DNA of 64,000 nt from the NCBI RefSeq assembly GCF_018861065.1, contig NZ_JAHKQO010000045.1, positions 1 to 64,000 on the forward strand, read 5' to 3'. Shown here in pieces: positions 26,818-36,686 of the stretch. Below the pieces are notes generated by a model. The model ran no database searches. It saw only the letters and a program-made list of their open reading frames with translations, and was not told the origin of the DNA. Within the stretch, counting starts at the first letter, position 1. Each line of letters starts with the position of its first letter. Source of the DNA: Paraglaciecola arctica (GTDB taxonomy: Bacteria; Pseudomonadota; Gammaproteobacteria; Enterobacterales; Alteromonadaceae). A program made the position numbers and the translations under genes.

Positions 26818-27588
26818 ATGTTAACCCCTTCGACCCCACATAAGTTTGATAAACCAGTTTGTATTGTGACTGGCGGCAGCTATGGCATAGGTGATGCTGT
26901 TTGCGAAAAATTCAACTCGCAAAACTACCAGGTTATTAACCTAGACATACAAGCTAATCCAACACAATCTAAAGCGATAGTTTGGCTAAAGTGTGATGTC
27001 TCTGTTTCGACCGAAGTATCAACTAACATTCAAAATATTGTAGAGCAATACGGCAGAATAGATTGTTTGGTTTCAAATGCTGGTATGCATTTTTCTGCTA
27101 ACATAGAAGACACCACTGAAGAAGAGTTTGAACGGGTATTTGGACTCAATGTAAAAGGTGCAATAGCCGCTACTAAAGCTGTACTACCACAAATGAAATC
27201 CCAGAAAAGTGGGGTGATTTTATATATGGCTTCCGACCAAGCACTAATTGCCAAACACAACTCATTTGTCTACAACATGAGTAAAGCGGCGTTGGCTTCA
27301 ATGGCCAAAACCACTGCCTTGGATTATGCCAAATATCAGGTTAGATCTAATGCTATTTGCCCAGGCACTATAGAGACTCCGCTTTATCACAAAGCGATCA
27401 ATAATTACGTTGCTCAATCTGGCGCCGACATTGACCAAGTACATGCCGAAGAAGCCGCTCTGCAGCCATTAGGGCGCCTCGGAAAAGCCGATGAAGTTGC
27501 CGCATTGGCGTATTTCTTAGCGTCAGACGCAGCGCAATTTATCACTGGCAGTTTGCAGGTGATTGATGGTGGTTATACCACACAGTAA
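26818..27588 (+). CDS. Short-chain dehydrogenase/reductase (SDR)
   Basis: A 256-residue classical SDR. The cofactor motif VTGGSYGIGDAV (TGxxxGxG) is at about 18-29, NAG occurs near 90, the catalytic YNMSK near 156-160, and the C-terminal ITGSLQVIDGGYTTQ is the usual SDR ending. The natural substrate is probably a hydroxyl group on a sugar acid or sugar, because the next gene (12-bp gap) is a lactone-hydrolase-like amidohydrolase and this pair occurs in L-fucose and L-rhamnose oxidation pathways. The residues after the first strand (LDIQ) suggest NAD preference. Cytoplasmic. Confidence 0.88.
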   Translation: MLTPSTPHKFDKPVCIVTGGSYGIGDAVCEKFNSQNYQVINLDIQANPTQSKAIVWLKCDVSVSTEVSTNIQNIVEQYGRIDCLVSNAGMHFSANIEDTTEEEFERVFGLNVKGAIAATKAVLPQMKSQKSGVILYMASDQALIAKHNSFVYNMSKAALASMAKTTALDYAKYQVRSNAICPGTIETPLYHKAINNYVAQSGADIDQVHAEEAALQPLGRLGKADEVAALAYFLASDAAQFITGSLQVIDGGYTTQ

Positions 27589-27600
27589 GATTCAATAATT

Positions 27601-28470
27601 ATGACGCAACCCTTGCTAAAAATAATCGATCCTCATCTGCATTTGTTCAATTTACAACAGGGCGGTTATCAGTGGTTAAAACCTCAAAACCCTCCTTTTT
27701 GGCCAGATAAAAACAAGATAAATAGAAGTTTTATAGAAACGGACCTTTGCTTACCTGTGCCAATGTACCTAGCTGGATTTGTCCACATTGAAGCTGGCTT
27801 TGATAACCAGCAACCCTGGCGAGAAATTGACTGGTTACAGCAGCACTGCACTTTGCCCTTTAGAAGTGTGGCCTTTGCAGACCTTACTACCAATATTTTT
27901 GGGGAACATCTGCGCCAATTGCAGCTACGCTCCTCAGTAGTAGGTATCCGACATATTCTCGATGAACAAGCCCATGCCACCCTTAGTTCTCATTTGATAG
28001 ACCGACATTTTGCGCTATTGGCAGACACGAGCTTTAGTTTTGATGCTCAGTTATCATTGTTAGACACTCCGGCTTTGGAATTGTTAGTTGCACTGGCAAA
28101 GCGCCATAAATCGTTACGGATTATCGTCAATCACGGAGGTTGGCCTCCTTCTGATGCAGACAATAAAGCTCAAAAAAAATGGCTCACCAACCTACAAAAA
28201 ATTGCCCAATGCGAGAACATAGCGATGAAATTATCTGGCTGGGAAATGTCAAATAGAGCGTGGCAACCTGAGCAAGTCGCAAAATTACTGCATCACTGTC
28301 TCTCTTGTTTTGGACATGAACGAATAATGTTAGCAAGCAATTTCCCGCTGTGTATCTTTTCGATGTCTTATGCTGATTTGTGGAACACTTACATGACTCT
28401 GCCCGACATTTGTGCCCAGAGCTTACAAAAAATAACTTTAGATAATGCAAAAATTTGGTATCAATTTTAG
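27601..28470 (+). CDS. Amidohydrolase_2-type hydrolase, probable sugar lactonase
   Basis: A 289-residue TIM-barrel hydrolase of the COG3618/amidohydrolase_2 group. It starts with the metal-site HxH (IIDPHLHLF, His 12 and 14), has a mid-barrel VNHGGWPP, and ends with LASNFPLCIF, where the usual GSDWP or GSNFP block sits. The family includes L-fuconolactonase and L-rhamnonolactonase as well as pyrone hydrolases. With the SDR 12 bp upstream it probably oxidises and then opens a sugar lactone. Specificity cannot be told from the sequence. The ATG start follows a weak ribosome-binding site. Confidence 0.82.
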   Translation: MTQPLLKIIDPHLHLFNLQQGGYQWLKPQNPPFWPDKNKINRSFIETDLCLPVPMYLAGFVHIEAGFDNQQPWREIDWLQQHCTLPFRSVAFADLTTNIFGEHLRQLQLRSSVVGIRHILDEQAHATLSSHLIDRHFALLADTSFSFDAQLSLLDTPALELLVALAKRHKSLRIIVNHGGWPPSDADNKAQKKWLTNLQKIAQCENIAMKLSGWEMSNRAWQPEQVAKLLHHCLSCFGHERIMLASNFPLCIFSMSYADLWNTYMTLPDICAQSLQKITLDNAKIWYQF

Positions 28471-28480
28471 AAAGTTTTTA

Positions 28481-28774
28481 CTACGAATTCGGATTTTTCT
28501 CTAATCGTTCATCAATACATTCGTAAGATCCCATCTCAAACTCTCGACATATCCAAGGACGATTTTCGTAAATCGTACACATAAAGGTGTCTCTATCCAA
28601 AGCCGAACACCAACCATCATCTAAGCGCAGCATAGTTTCACTGCCATTTTTATCTACGTGAATATGTTTTTTAGGTACCCCAATATCGCTAAAAAGCATC
28701 ACTTCTAAGCGACAACAACATGCTTGACAGTTTGCGCAGGTGACTTCGGTGGAGGGGATAATTTTTACATCAAT
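28481..28774 (-). CDS. YkgJ-family cysteine-cluster protein with non-standard start
   Basis: The frame encodes a small zinc/iron-type cysteine protein: TCANCQACCCRLEV, then DDGWCSALD, FMCTIYENRPWICREFEMGSY and a last Cys. The N-terminal Cys block, essential for the family, lies upstream of the first standard start (GTG at 28702). Between it and the preceding in-frame stop no ATG, GTG or TTG occurs. I place the start at ATT 28774 (97 residues) as the least bad choice; an ATG at 28770 is one base out of frame and runs straight into TAA. Either a rare ATT start or a one-base frameshift at the start is implied. Function unknown; the family is thought to bind metal. Confidence 0.6.
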   Translation of the reverse strand: MDVKIIPSTEVTCANCQACCCRLEVMLFSDIGVPKKHIHVDKNGSETMLRLDDGWCSALDRDTFMCTIYENRPWICREFEMGSYECIDERLEKNPNS

Positions 28775-28970
28775 GATAACAAATAACTCTAATTTGACTG
28801 GTAACTAGGATACTCCAGACGCTCAACGTTGACGAGTTAACTACATCGGAACGTCTAAAATTACATCCTTGCGTTTGAAAGCTTATGAAAATTCATCGGA
28901 AATTGATAAATCACCAACAAGACACAACCCAATAACGCCATGTTTTAATCTACGGATGAACCAAAAGGTG

Positions 28971-29588
28971 TTAAAAATTATATCGTAAACCCACTGTAGC
29001 CGCTGCAGTTGATAAGTTGTCCTGCCCCTTGATATATTCTATTTCAGTGCGGATCATCGTTCTAGCACCTACAAAATAATCGAATCCTAAACCTATTACC
29101 CCAGCCACTCCACTTTCATCATAGTCACACAGCGTTGCTGCACCAAAGTCCGCGATTGCCAAGACGTTAGCTTTCCCAAACTCACACTCTCGCCCACCCG
29201 CTAAAAGTTGTTGGCCTCGGACGTCAGTTTTGAGCACCCCTAGGCGATAAAATAATTCTCCAGTACGACCTGAAGCTTTACCCAAAAAGGCAATAAATAA
29301 AGCATCACCTTGTTGTAAGTTTTCAGCATTAGTAACAGCGTTAGCAGTGGGCAATTCTGTAGAGTATAAACTGTCGTGGACCAGCAATTGATAACCCGCT
29401 TCTACGTACCACTGGGGCTCAAACTGGTAACCAAACGCGATTTTGTATCCAAGGCCTTTGTTAGAGTCTTGAATAAATTCAACATCTGAATAACCCACTG
29501 AAAATACAGAATAAAGATTATCTGCAGCTAAAGTTTGTATACTAACAATCCAGCTCAATACCAGTAAACAGATCTGCTTCTTTGCCAC
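28971..29588 (-). CDS. Small outer-membrane beta-barrel protein
   Basis: A 205-residue protein with a clear signal peptide (1-22, ending TLAA) and about eight alternating beta strands (YSVFSVGYSDVEF, GLGYKIAFGYQF, WYVEAGYQLLV, etc.) ending in the aromatic VGLRYNF, a normal outer-membrane targeting signal. This is the OmpA/OmpX-like porin-family fold without a periplasmic domain. Two Cys in the third loop (REC, LCDY) may form a disulfide. No ligand can be assigned. The gene stands alone; its 255-bp upstream gap also serves the divergent lipoprotein gene. Confidence 0.82.
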   Translation of the reverse strand: MAKKQICLLVLSWIVSIQTLAADNLYSVFSVGYSDVEFIQDSNKGLGYKIAFGYQFEPQWYVEAGYQLLVHDSLYSTELPTANAVTNAENLQQGDALFIAFLGKASGRTGELFYRLGVLKTDVRGQQLLAGGRECEFGKANVLAIADFGAATLCDYDESGVAGVIGLGFDYFVGARTMIRTEIEYIKGQDNLSTAAATVGLRYNF

Positions 29589-29734
29589 GCTAAAGTTCCA
29601 TATTACACACTATGAAGGATACAATACTACATTCATGCTTAGCTGCAAGAGCGAGTGAACTTATATCTTGATACGGTTGTATAAATTTCCCTAAGTTCGA
29701 ATGAACCACTATGAAAATATGATCAATTTTAACC

Positions 29735-29761
29735 TATAATCGCAGATCACAAATTGCGATT
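29735..29761 (+). promoter_or_regulatory. -10 box and inverted repeat upstream of the small lipoprotein gene
   Basis: A perfect TATAAT (29735-29740) overlaps an inverted repeat AATCGCA-N10-TGCGATT (29738-29744 and 29755-29761). The repeat would cover the transcription start and may be an operator. The -35 is poor (TGAAAA at a 17-bp spacing). Confidence 0.4.
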
Positions 29762-29867
29762 CGCTTAGACCCTGTTTAGTATAAGAGACTAGTAAGTTTT
29801 CACATATTGATAATAAACGAAAATCCATTAATCCCTACCATCAGTGAACACAAAACTGGAGTGTGAT

Positions 29868-30278
29868 TTGTTCAACCATTGTTTTTTTAGAACCCTAGTC
29901 ATTGGTATACTGCTTGGCGGTTGTGCTAGTAATCGACCACCAATCATGACAGATGAAAAGTTTGACTCACGAGTCACCGCAGAAGGTGTCACAGAATTTG
30001 TATACGGCATTTCTTGGCAAAACACCTCTAAAGAGTCTTTATTTCGCGATGGCCGTACCGAAATTGAGCGGCCCAAAAAAGATCAACGTTTTACTCAGCA
30101 ATCACCGTCTAGAATAGCCATGCAAGCAAACAACCAAACCAAACTAGATTTGGAAGATCAAGCAGCTGAGGCATTGAAGAAAAGATTATCCAAAGAGCAA
30201 CTTTGCGATAAAGGATATGAGATCAGCAATGTGATCTGGAAGGCCGACAGTATCCGATTACTCGGATTTTGTTTTTAA
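29868..30278 (+). CDS. Small unknown lipoprotein
   Basis: Starting at TTG 29868, which has GGAG six bases upstream, the product is 136 residues with the signal MFNHCFFRTLVIGILLGGC, a textbook lipobox with the acylated Cys at 19. An in-frame GTG at 29844 would give 144 residues and an oddly polar N-terminus with no ribosome-binding site. The mature part is charged and soluble with two Cys near the C-terminus (LCDKGY and LGFCF) that could pair. I do not recognise a family. The formaldehyde operon begins 50 bp later. Confidence 0.7.
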   Translation: MFNHCFFRTLVIGILLGGCASNRPPIMTDEKFDSRVTAEGVTEFVYGISWQNTSKESLFRDGRTEIERPKKDQRFTQQSPSRIAMQANNQTKLDLEDQAAEALKKRLSKEQLCDKGYEISNVIWKADSIRLLGFCF

Positions 30279-30295
30279 GCAAACTTGCACAATAG

Positions 30296-31446
<1,151 letters not shown>

Positions 31447-31447
<1 letters not shown>

Positions 31448-32322
31448 TGACAACTTCAACAGAAACAACTGGACTCGCGGAGCTTAGCGCCAATAAATGT
31501 TTTGGTGGTTGGCAAAAAAGATATAGCCATAAATCTAACGTACTAAAATGTGAAATGCAGTTTAGTGTTTTTATTCCGCCTATCACGGACCCTAACGAAA
31601 AACTACCTGCGTTGTACTGGCTAAGCGGACTTACCTGCACTGATGAAAATTTTGCAACCAAATCTGGTGCCCAAAGGATAGCGGCTGAGCTAGGGGTTAT
31701 GTTAATCATGCCAGACACAAGCCCGAGAGGTGAACATATTCCCGACGCTGCGGATGGTGCTTATGATTTGGGTTTAGGTGCCGGATTCTACGTTAACGCT
31801 ACCCAAGAGCCTTGGGCCGAACATTATCAAATGTATGACTACATAGTCGAAGAATTGCCTGCACTGATAAAAAAAGAGTTCAAGATAAAAGACAAATCGG
31901 CCATAGCAGGGCATTCAATGGGAGGCCATGGAGCGTTAACAATAGCCTTATCAAATATGAAGCAATATTGCTCAGTATCAGCATTTGCACCTATTGTTAA
32001 TCCATCTGATTGCCAGTGGGGTCAAAAAGCCTTTAGTCATTACTTGGGTGAAAATCCGAAAGACTGGGAAGCCTACGATAGCTGCATGTTAATGCGCCAA
32101 CAAGGTAAATTTTTGCATATTCCAATGTTAGTTGATCAAGGTTTAGATGATAACTTTTATCATACTCAGAAACTGACTAAACCATTAGAAGAGGTAGCGT
32201 TGGAATTGAGTTATAAGGCCGAATTTCGTTATCATGCAGGTTATGATCATAGCTACTTTTTCATTGCTAGCTATATTGAAAGCCACCTTAGATTTCACGC
32301 AGAGCATTTATCAAAACAATGA
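31447..32322 (+). CDS. fghA: S-formylglutathione hydrolase
   Basis: A 291-residue alpha/beta hydrolase (esterase D family) that releases formate and glutathione from S-formylglutathione, the second step after the dehydrogenase upstream. The nucleophile elbow is GHSMGGHGA near 155-163; the acid lies in DQGLDDNFY and the His in HAGYDHSYFF. The oxyanion region YWLSGLTCTDENF is typical. It overlaps frmA by one base and the following kinase gene by four (ATGA), so all three should be translated in a coupled manner. Confidence 0.97.
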
Positions 32323-35300
32323 TTTCAGCTATCACTGAGTGGTTTGATTACCCACAAGACAGTCTATTTTTAGTGGGAGAATATAACCTAGGAATGGTTG
32401 TTGTCTCCTTAGGCATTGCAATAATGGCTTCATTTGTGGCGTTTCAAGTGGCTGCTCAAGCCGCTAGAAGTTTGTCGCAATCAAGAAAACAGATATCCTT
32501 GTTGGTAGGCAGTATTACTCTTGGTGGCGGTGTTTGGTCGATGCATTTTATTGGGATGCTTGCCTTTCAATTATGCACCACAGTGTCTTACGGCTGGGGC
32601 TTAACCTTACTATCATTAATTCCCGCAATTGCTGCGTCTTGGGTAGCCCTGAATTTATTGGTGCGCCCCAAAGTCACTCCCCGTCAATTGATACTCGGTG
32701 GTGTATTGATGGGTTCTGGGGTAGGCACCATGCATTACATAGGTATGGCAGCAATGGAAATGGCGCCGCTGCTGCGATACGACCTAACCATGTTTGCGGT
32801 ATCAATTGTTGTCGCTGTGGTATTGGCGATATTGTCATTGTGGATCCGCTTTGGTTTAACCCATAATTTACGAATCAATTTCCCTAAGTTAGTGACCAAC
32901 TCACTAGCCAGTATTGTCATGGGTTTTGCCATAGCAGGAATGCACTATACAGGTATGGCTGCGGCACGTTTTGTTATGCCTGAAGGCCTTGAGCCTTTAG
33001 AGCAACCCAGCGAAATATCGATGTATTTAGCGTTTACCGTTACCTTCATTACGGTAGTGATTACAATGTTAGTTTTGGCGCTTAATGTGGTGTTTCGTTA
33101 TAAGAACATTTCTGCAAAAGCTAAATTAAATGAACAAAGACTTATTGCCACCATGGATACCGCCATTGACGCCATAGTCACCATCGAAGAATCTGGCATA
33201 GTCACAGGTGTGAATAAGGCAGTAGAATCCTTGCTCGGCTGGACAGCAGATGAAATTATCGGACAAAACGTCAAAGTGTTGGTTCCTGAAGCAGTCAAAC
33301 CTAACCACGACAATTTTATCAAACAATATCTTCTAACTAGAAACGCCAGCATTATTGGTAAAGGCCGAGACGTAGAAGCGTTGACTAAAGACGGCCTACT
33401 TATTCCAGTTCGCTTAGCCATTGGACACGCAGAATTTAACGGTAGACATTTATTTGTTGGTTTTATTTCTGACCTAAGAGCAAGAATAGAAATGGAAACA
33501 GCGCTTCGAGACAACGAGGCAAAAATTCGCTCACTTATGAGTAATATTCCAGGCATTGTTTACCGAGCAATTAACACCGAAGGGTGGCCACACATTTTTA
33601 TCAGTGACGAAGTCGAAAATGTTACGGGTTATCCCGCAGACGAGTTTGTTCTACCTAATCCAAGTAGGCATTTGGCAGATTTTATCCATCCTGAGGATAT
33701 TGAATTAATAGAACAGACCGACCTAACCTCTCCAGACGGTTTTGTTATGGAATTTCGCCTTATTGATCGTTTTGGCCAAACAAAGTGGATGTTAGGCCAC
33801 GGCAGAATAATAAAAAGCACAAACAGTAACGAAGAATTCATGGATGGCTTTATTATGGATATTAGCCAGCGCAAAAAAATGGAAGAGGCTTTGGTCATCG
33901 AAAAAGACATTGCTGAACAAGCCGTTGCGACCCGCTCAGCCTTTCTAGCCAACATGAGTCATGAAATTCGTACACCGATGAATGCGATTATTGGTTTCAG
34001 CGATATATTGCTTGATAGCCAATTAGATAAAGACCAATACAAACATTTAAATACTATTAATCAGTCAGCTAAGTCGTTGATGCATATACTCAATGATATT
34101 TTAGACAGCGCGAAATTAGAAAAGGGCAAATTCCAATTAGAGTACCGAGACTTTTCGTTAGTTGAAGAAATAGACGCGGTTGTTTCAACCTTATGGTTGT
34201 TAGCTCAAGAGAAAAATGTGCCAATCAAACTAAATATCGATCCTAATATTGGGGGCTATTACAATGGCGTACCTGACAGGCTCAGGCAAGTACTCACCAA
34301 TTTATTGGGCAACGCGGTTAAATTCACTCATTCTGGTGAGATAGTGATAACAGTAACCGAGGTTACCCCACAAAAATTTAAGTTTGTAATCAAAGACTCG
34401 GGGATTGGTATGACCCCAGAACAAATAGAATCTGTGTTTGACGCATTTACTCAAGCCGATGAATCTATGAGTAGGCGTTTTGGCGGTACCGGACTGGGCA
34501 CCACCATTAGTAAACAACTTGTAGAGCTAATGGGGGGCAAAATTGACGTCGAGAGTGAGCTAGGCAAAGGATCTAGTTTTAGTTTTGAAATCCCATTAAA
34601 AAGGATTACTGATGTAGAAAAGCAACCAGAACTGGTTCCGCAACAAACCCCATTGCCGCCACTAACAGTGCTAGTAGTTGATGATATTGAGCAAAATATC
34701 GAACTTCTAAGTATTATTCTAAAGCGTGATGGTCACACTATTTGCACGGCCCGTGATGGCGAACAAGCCTTGGAAAGAATGAAATCTGAGCGTTATGACA
34801 TTGTGCTTATGGACATCCAAATGCCAGTGCTTGACGGTCTAAGTGCCGCCAAAGCCCGCAGAAAATTTGAACAAGAAACCTCGGCAGTACGCTTGCCAAT
34901 CATTGCCCTTACTGCCAGTGTGTTAGAGGAAGATAAATTATCGGCCGAACTAGCGGGTATGGAAGGGTTTGCTAATAAACCAGTGAACATCGCGCAGTTA
35001 AGACATGAAATAGCCAGAGTACTTAACTTAAACAACCATGAAAATTCTGAGGTTAAACCTACAGCAACGGTTAATATCAGCATAGACACCGATACCGGTA
35101 TTGCGCTATGGGGTTCAAAAACCACACATTACAATGAATTAAACCTCTTCATGCAAACATCGACAGTTGATATCGAAAAGTTACACGGTTTCCTAATAGA
35201 AAGTGATTGGCCTAATATTGCGCAAAAAGCCCATGGGCTAAAAGGTTTGTCTGGCAATTTAGCGCTGCCAATTTTACATGAACTATTCACTACTTTGGAA

Positions 35301-35660
35301 CGAAACTGCAGCCAACAAAACAGTCACGAATGCGAAATAACGATACAAAAAATAAAACAAGAATTGACTATCGTGGCGGCGTCTTTATCGAACTCAGCGA
35401 CACAAGTAGCAGAGAAAAAGAATCCCCCAGACACTAAGATAACCAAACAGATATTACTGCAAATGCTGGAAACCTTAGAGCAACACGCTTCTCATAATAA
35501 GTTTGATGATGAATTGTTAGACACCTTGGCTACAATAGATTTAGTGGGTAACCAACAAATTCATGCAATTATTTCGGCATTTAATAACTTTGAATTTGAA
35601 CAAGCTTTAACAATGCTTCAAGACCTCAGAACCCATTTGACAAACGCGGATAGTCAATAA
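32319..35660 (+). CDS. MHYT-PAS-PAS hybrid sensor histidine kinase with receiver and HPt domains
   Basis: A 1113-residue inner-membrane hybrid kinase. The N-terminal MHYT domain (about 15-250) has seven hydrophobic helices and three motifs, MHFIGM, MHYIGM and MHYTGM, thought to bind copper and sense O2, CO or NO. Two PAS domains follow (about 270-390 and 400-520), then HisKA with phospho-His about 548 (NMSHEIRTPMN), an ATPase domain (LTNLLGNAVKF, DSGIGM, RRFGGTGLG), a receiver with Asp about 832 (LMDIQMP) and a C-terminal HPt with His about 972 (AHGLKGLSG). The last 140 residues after HPt are less conserved. It overlaps fghA by four bases and precedes an HD-GYP regulator by 24 bp. Confidence 0.93.
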   Translation: MISAITEWFDYPQDSLFLVGEYNLGMVVVSLGIAIMASFVAFQVAAQAARSLSQSRKQISLLVGSITLGGGVWSMHFIGMLAFQLCTTVSYGWGLTLLSLIPAIAASWVALNLLVRPKVTPRQLILGGVLMGSGVGTMHYIGMAAMEMAPLLRYDLTMFAVSIVVAVVLAILSLWIRFGLTHNLRINFPKLVTNSLASIVMGFAIAGMHYTGMAAARFVMPEGLEPLEQPSEISMYLAFTVTFITVVITMLVLALNVVFRYKNISAKAKLNEQRLIATMDTAIDAIVTIEESGIVTGVNKAVESLLGWTADEIIGQNVKVLVPEAVKPNHDNFIKQYLLTRNASIIGKGRDVEALTKDGLLIPVRLAIGHAEFNGRHLFVGFISDLRARIEMETALRDNEAKIRSLMSNIPGIVYRAINTEGWPHIFISDEVENVTGYPADEFVLPNPSRHLADFIHPEDIELIEQTDLTSPDGFVMEFRLIDRFGQTKWMLGHGRIIKSTNSNEEFMDGFIMDISQRKKMEEALVIEKDIAEQAVATRSAFLANMSHEIRTPMNAIIGFSDILLDSQLDKDQYKHLNTINQSAKSLMHILNDILDSAKLEKGKFQLEYRDFSLVEEIDAVVSTLWLLAQEKNVPIKLNIDPNIGGYYNGVPDRLRQVLTNLLGNAVKFTHSGEIVITVTEVTPQKFKFVIKDSGIGMTPEQIESVFDAFTQADESMSRRFGGTGLGTTISKQLVELMGGKIDVESELGKGSSFSFEIPLKRITDVEKQPELVPQQTPLPPLTVLVVDDIEQNIELLSIILKRDGHTICTARDGEQALERMKSERYDIVLMDIQMPVLDGLSAAKARRKFEQETSAVRLPIIALTASVLEEDKLSAELAGMEGFANKPVNIAQLRHEIARVLNLNNHENSEVKPTATVNISIDTDTGIALWGSKTTHYNELNLFMQTSTVDIEKLHGFLIESDWPNIAQKAHGLKGLSGNLALPILHELFTTLERNCSQQNSHECEITIQKIKQELTIVAASLSNSATQVAEKKNPPDTKITKQILLQMLETLEQHASHNKFDDELLDTLATIDLVGNQQIHAIISAFNNFEFEQALTMLQDLRTHLTNADSQ

Positions 35661-35684
35661 CAGTAAATTTACGAGTAGTGCAAA

Positions 35685-36671
35685 ATGATAGATAGTCGCC
35701 CCAAAATATTAATTGTAGATGACGAGCCCGCAAACCTAAGGGTGTTGAATCAAACCTTAAACGATAAGTATCGTCTAACTTTTGCTAAAAGTGGTAAAGA
35801 AGCCTTAAGGCTAGTAGATAGCGAACAACCAGATTTAGTATTGCTCGATGTTATGATGCCTGAAATGACAGGTTACCAAGTCTGCGAAACACTAAAAAGC
35901 CAAGCGTTAACAAGAGCCATACCTGTGATTTTTGTTTCTGCATTGAGCGATAGTACAGATGAAACCAAAGGTTTTAGTGTTGGCGCAGTTGATTATATTA
36001 CCAAACCAATATCACCAGCCGTAGTAAAAGCTAGGGTACAAACGCATCTATCTCTAGTTGATGCTGAAGAACTAAGACGCACACGATTACAAGTAATACA
36101 GCGCTTAGGACGAGCCTCTGAATACAAAGATAACGAAACTGGTATGCATGTAATGCGCATGAGTCACTTTTCCAAAGTCATTGCCCTCGCCTATGGTTTT
36201 ACCGAAGCAGACGCCGACAACCTATTACACGCTGCACCTATGCATGATATTGGAAAAATCGGCATTCCGGATAGCATTATGTTAAAACCCGGAAAATTAA
36301 CTGACGAAGAATTTTCGATAATGAAGAAACATCCGGAAATTGGCGCTGAAATACTTGGCGAATCCGACTCTGATTTAATCGAATTAGCCAAATTGGTCGC
36401 CATGACTCATCATGAAAAATGGGATGGCTCTGGCTACCCTAAACAATTGAAAGGTAACAACATCCCAATTGAAGGAAGAATTGTCGCCCTAGCAGACGTG
36501 TTTGATGCCTTAACGAGTAAACGCCCCTATAAAGAAGCATGGTCGATTGAAAAAACTATGGGATTCATTCAGGAGCAAAAAGGGCTACATTTTGATCCTG
36601 AACTAGTCGATTTATTCCAACAACAACTTCCAGCGATATTAGAGATAAAAGCGCGTTGGCAAGATGATTGA
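35685..36671 (+). CDS. HD-GYP response regulator (RpfG-like c-di-GMP phosphodiesterase)
   Basis: A 328-residue two-domain regulator. The receiver (1-125) has the acidic pair at 12-13 and phospho-Asp 55 (LLDVMMP). The HD-GYP domain (about 140-325) keeps all catalytic motifs: HDIGKIGIPD, HPEIGAEIL, MTHHEKWDGSGYP and ADVFDALTSKRPY. It should hydrolyse c-di-GMP when phosphorylated. The hybrid kinase directly upstream has its own HPt domain, which makes it the natural phosphodonor. The gene converges with the porin-like gene with 15 bp between the stop codons; no terminator was seen. Confidence 0.94.
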   Translation: MIDSRPKILIVDDEPANLRVLNQTLNDKYRLTFAKSGKEALRLVDSEQPDLVLLDVMMPEMTGYQVCETLKSQALTRAIPVIFVSALSDSTDETKGFSVGAVDYITKPISPAVVKARVQTHLSLVDAEELRRTRLQVIQRLGRASEYKDNETGMHVMRMSHFSKVIALAYGFTEADADNLLHAAPMHDIGKIGIPDSIMLKPGKLTDEEFSIMKKHPEIGAEILGESDSDLIELAKLVAMTHHEKWDGSGYPKQLKGNNIPIEGRIVALADVFDALTSKRPYKEAWSIEKTMGFIQEQKGLHFDPELVDLFQQQLPAILEIKARWQDD

Positions 36672-36686
36672 GCAAAGAACACTATC

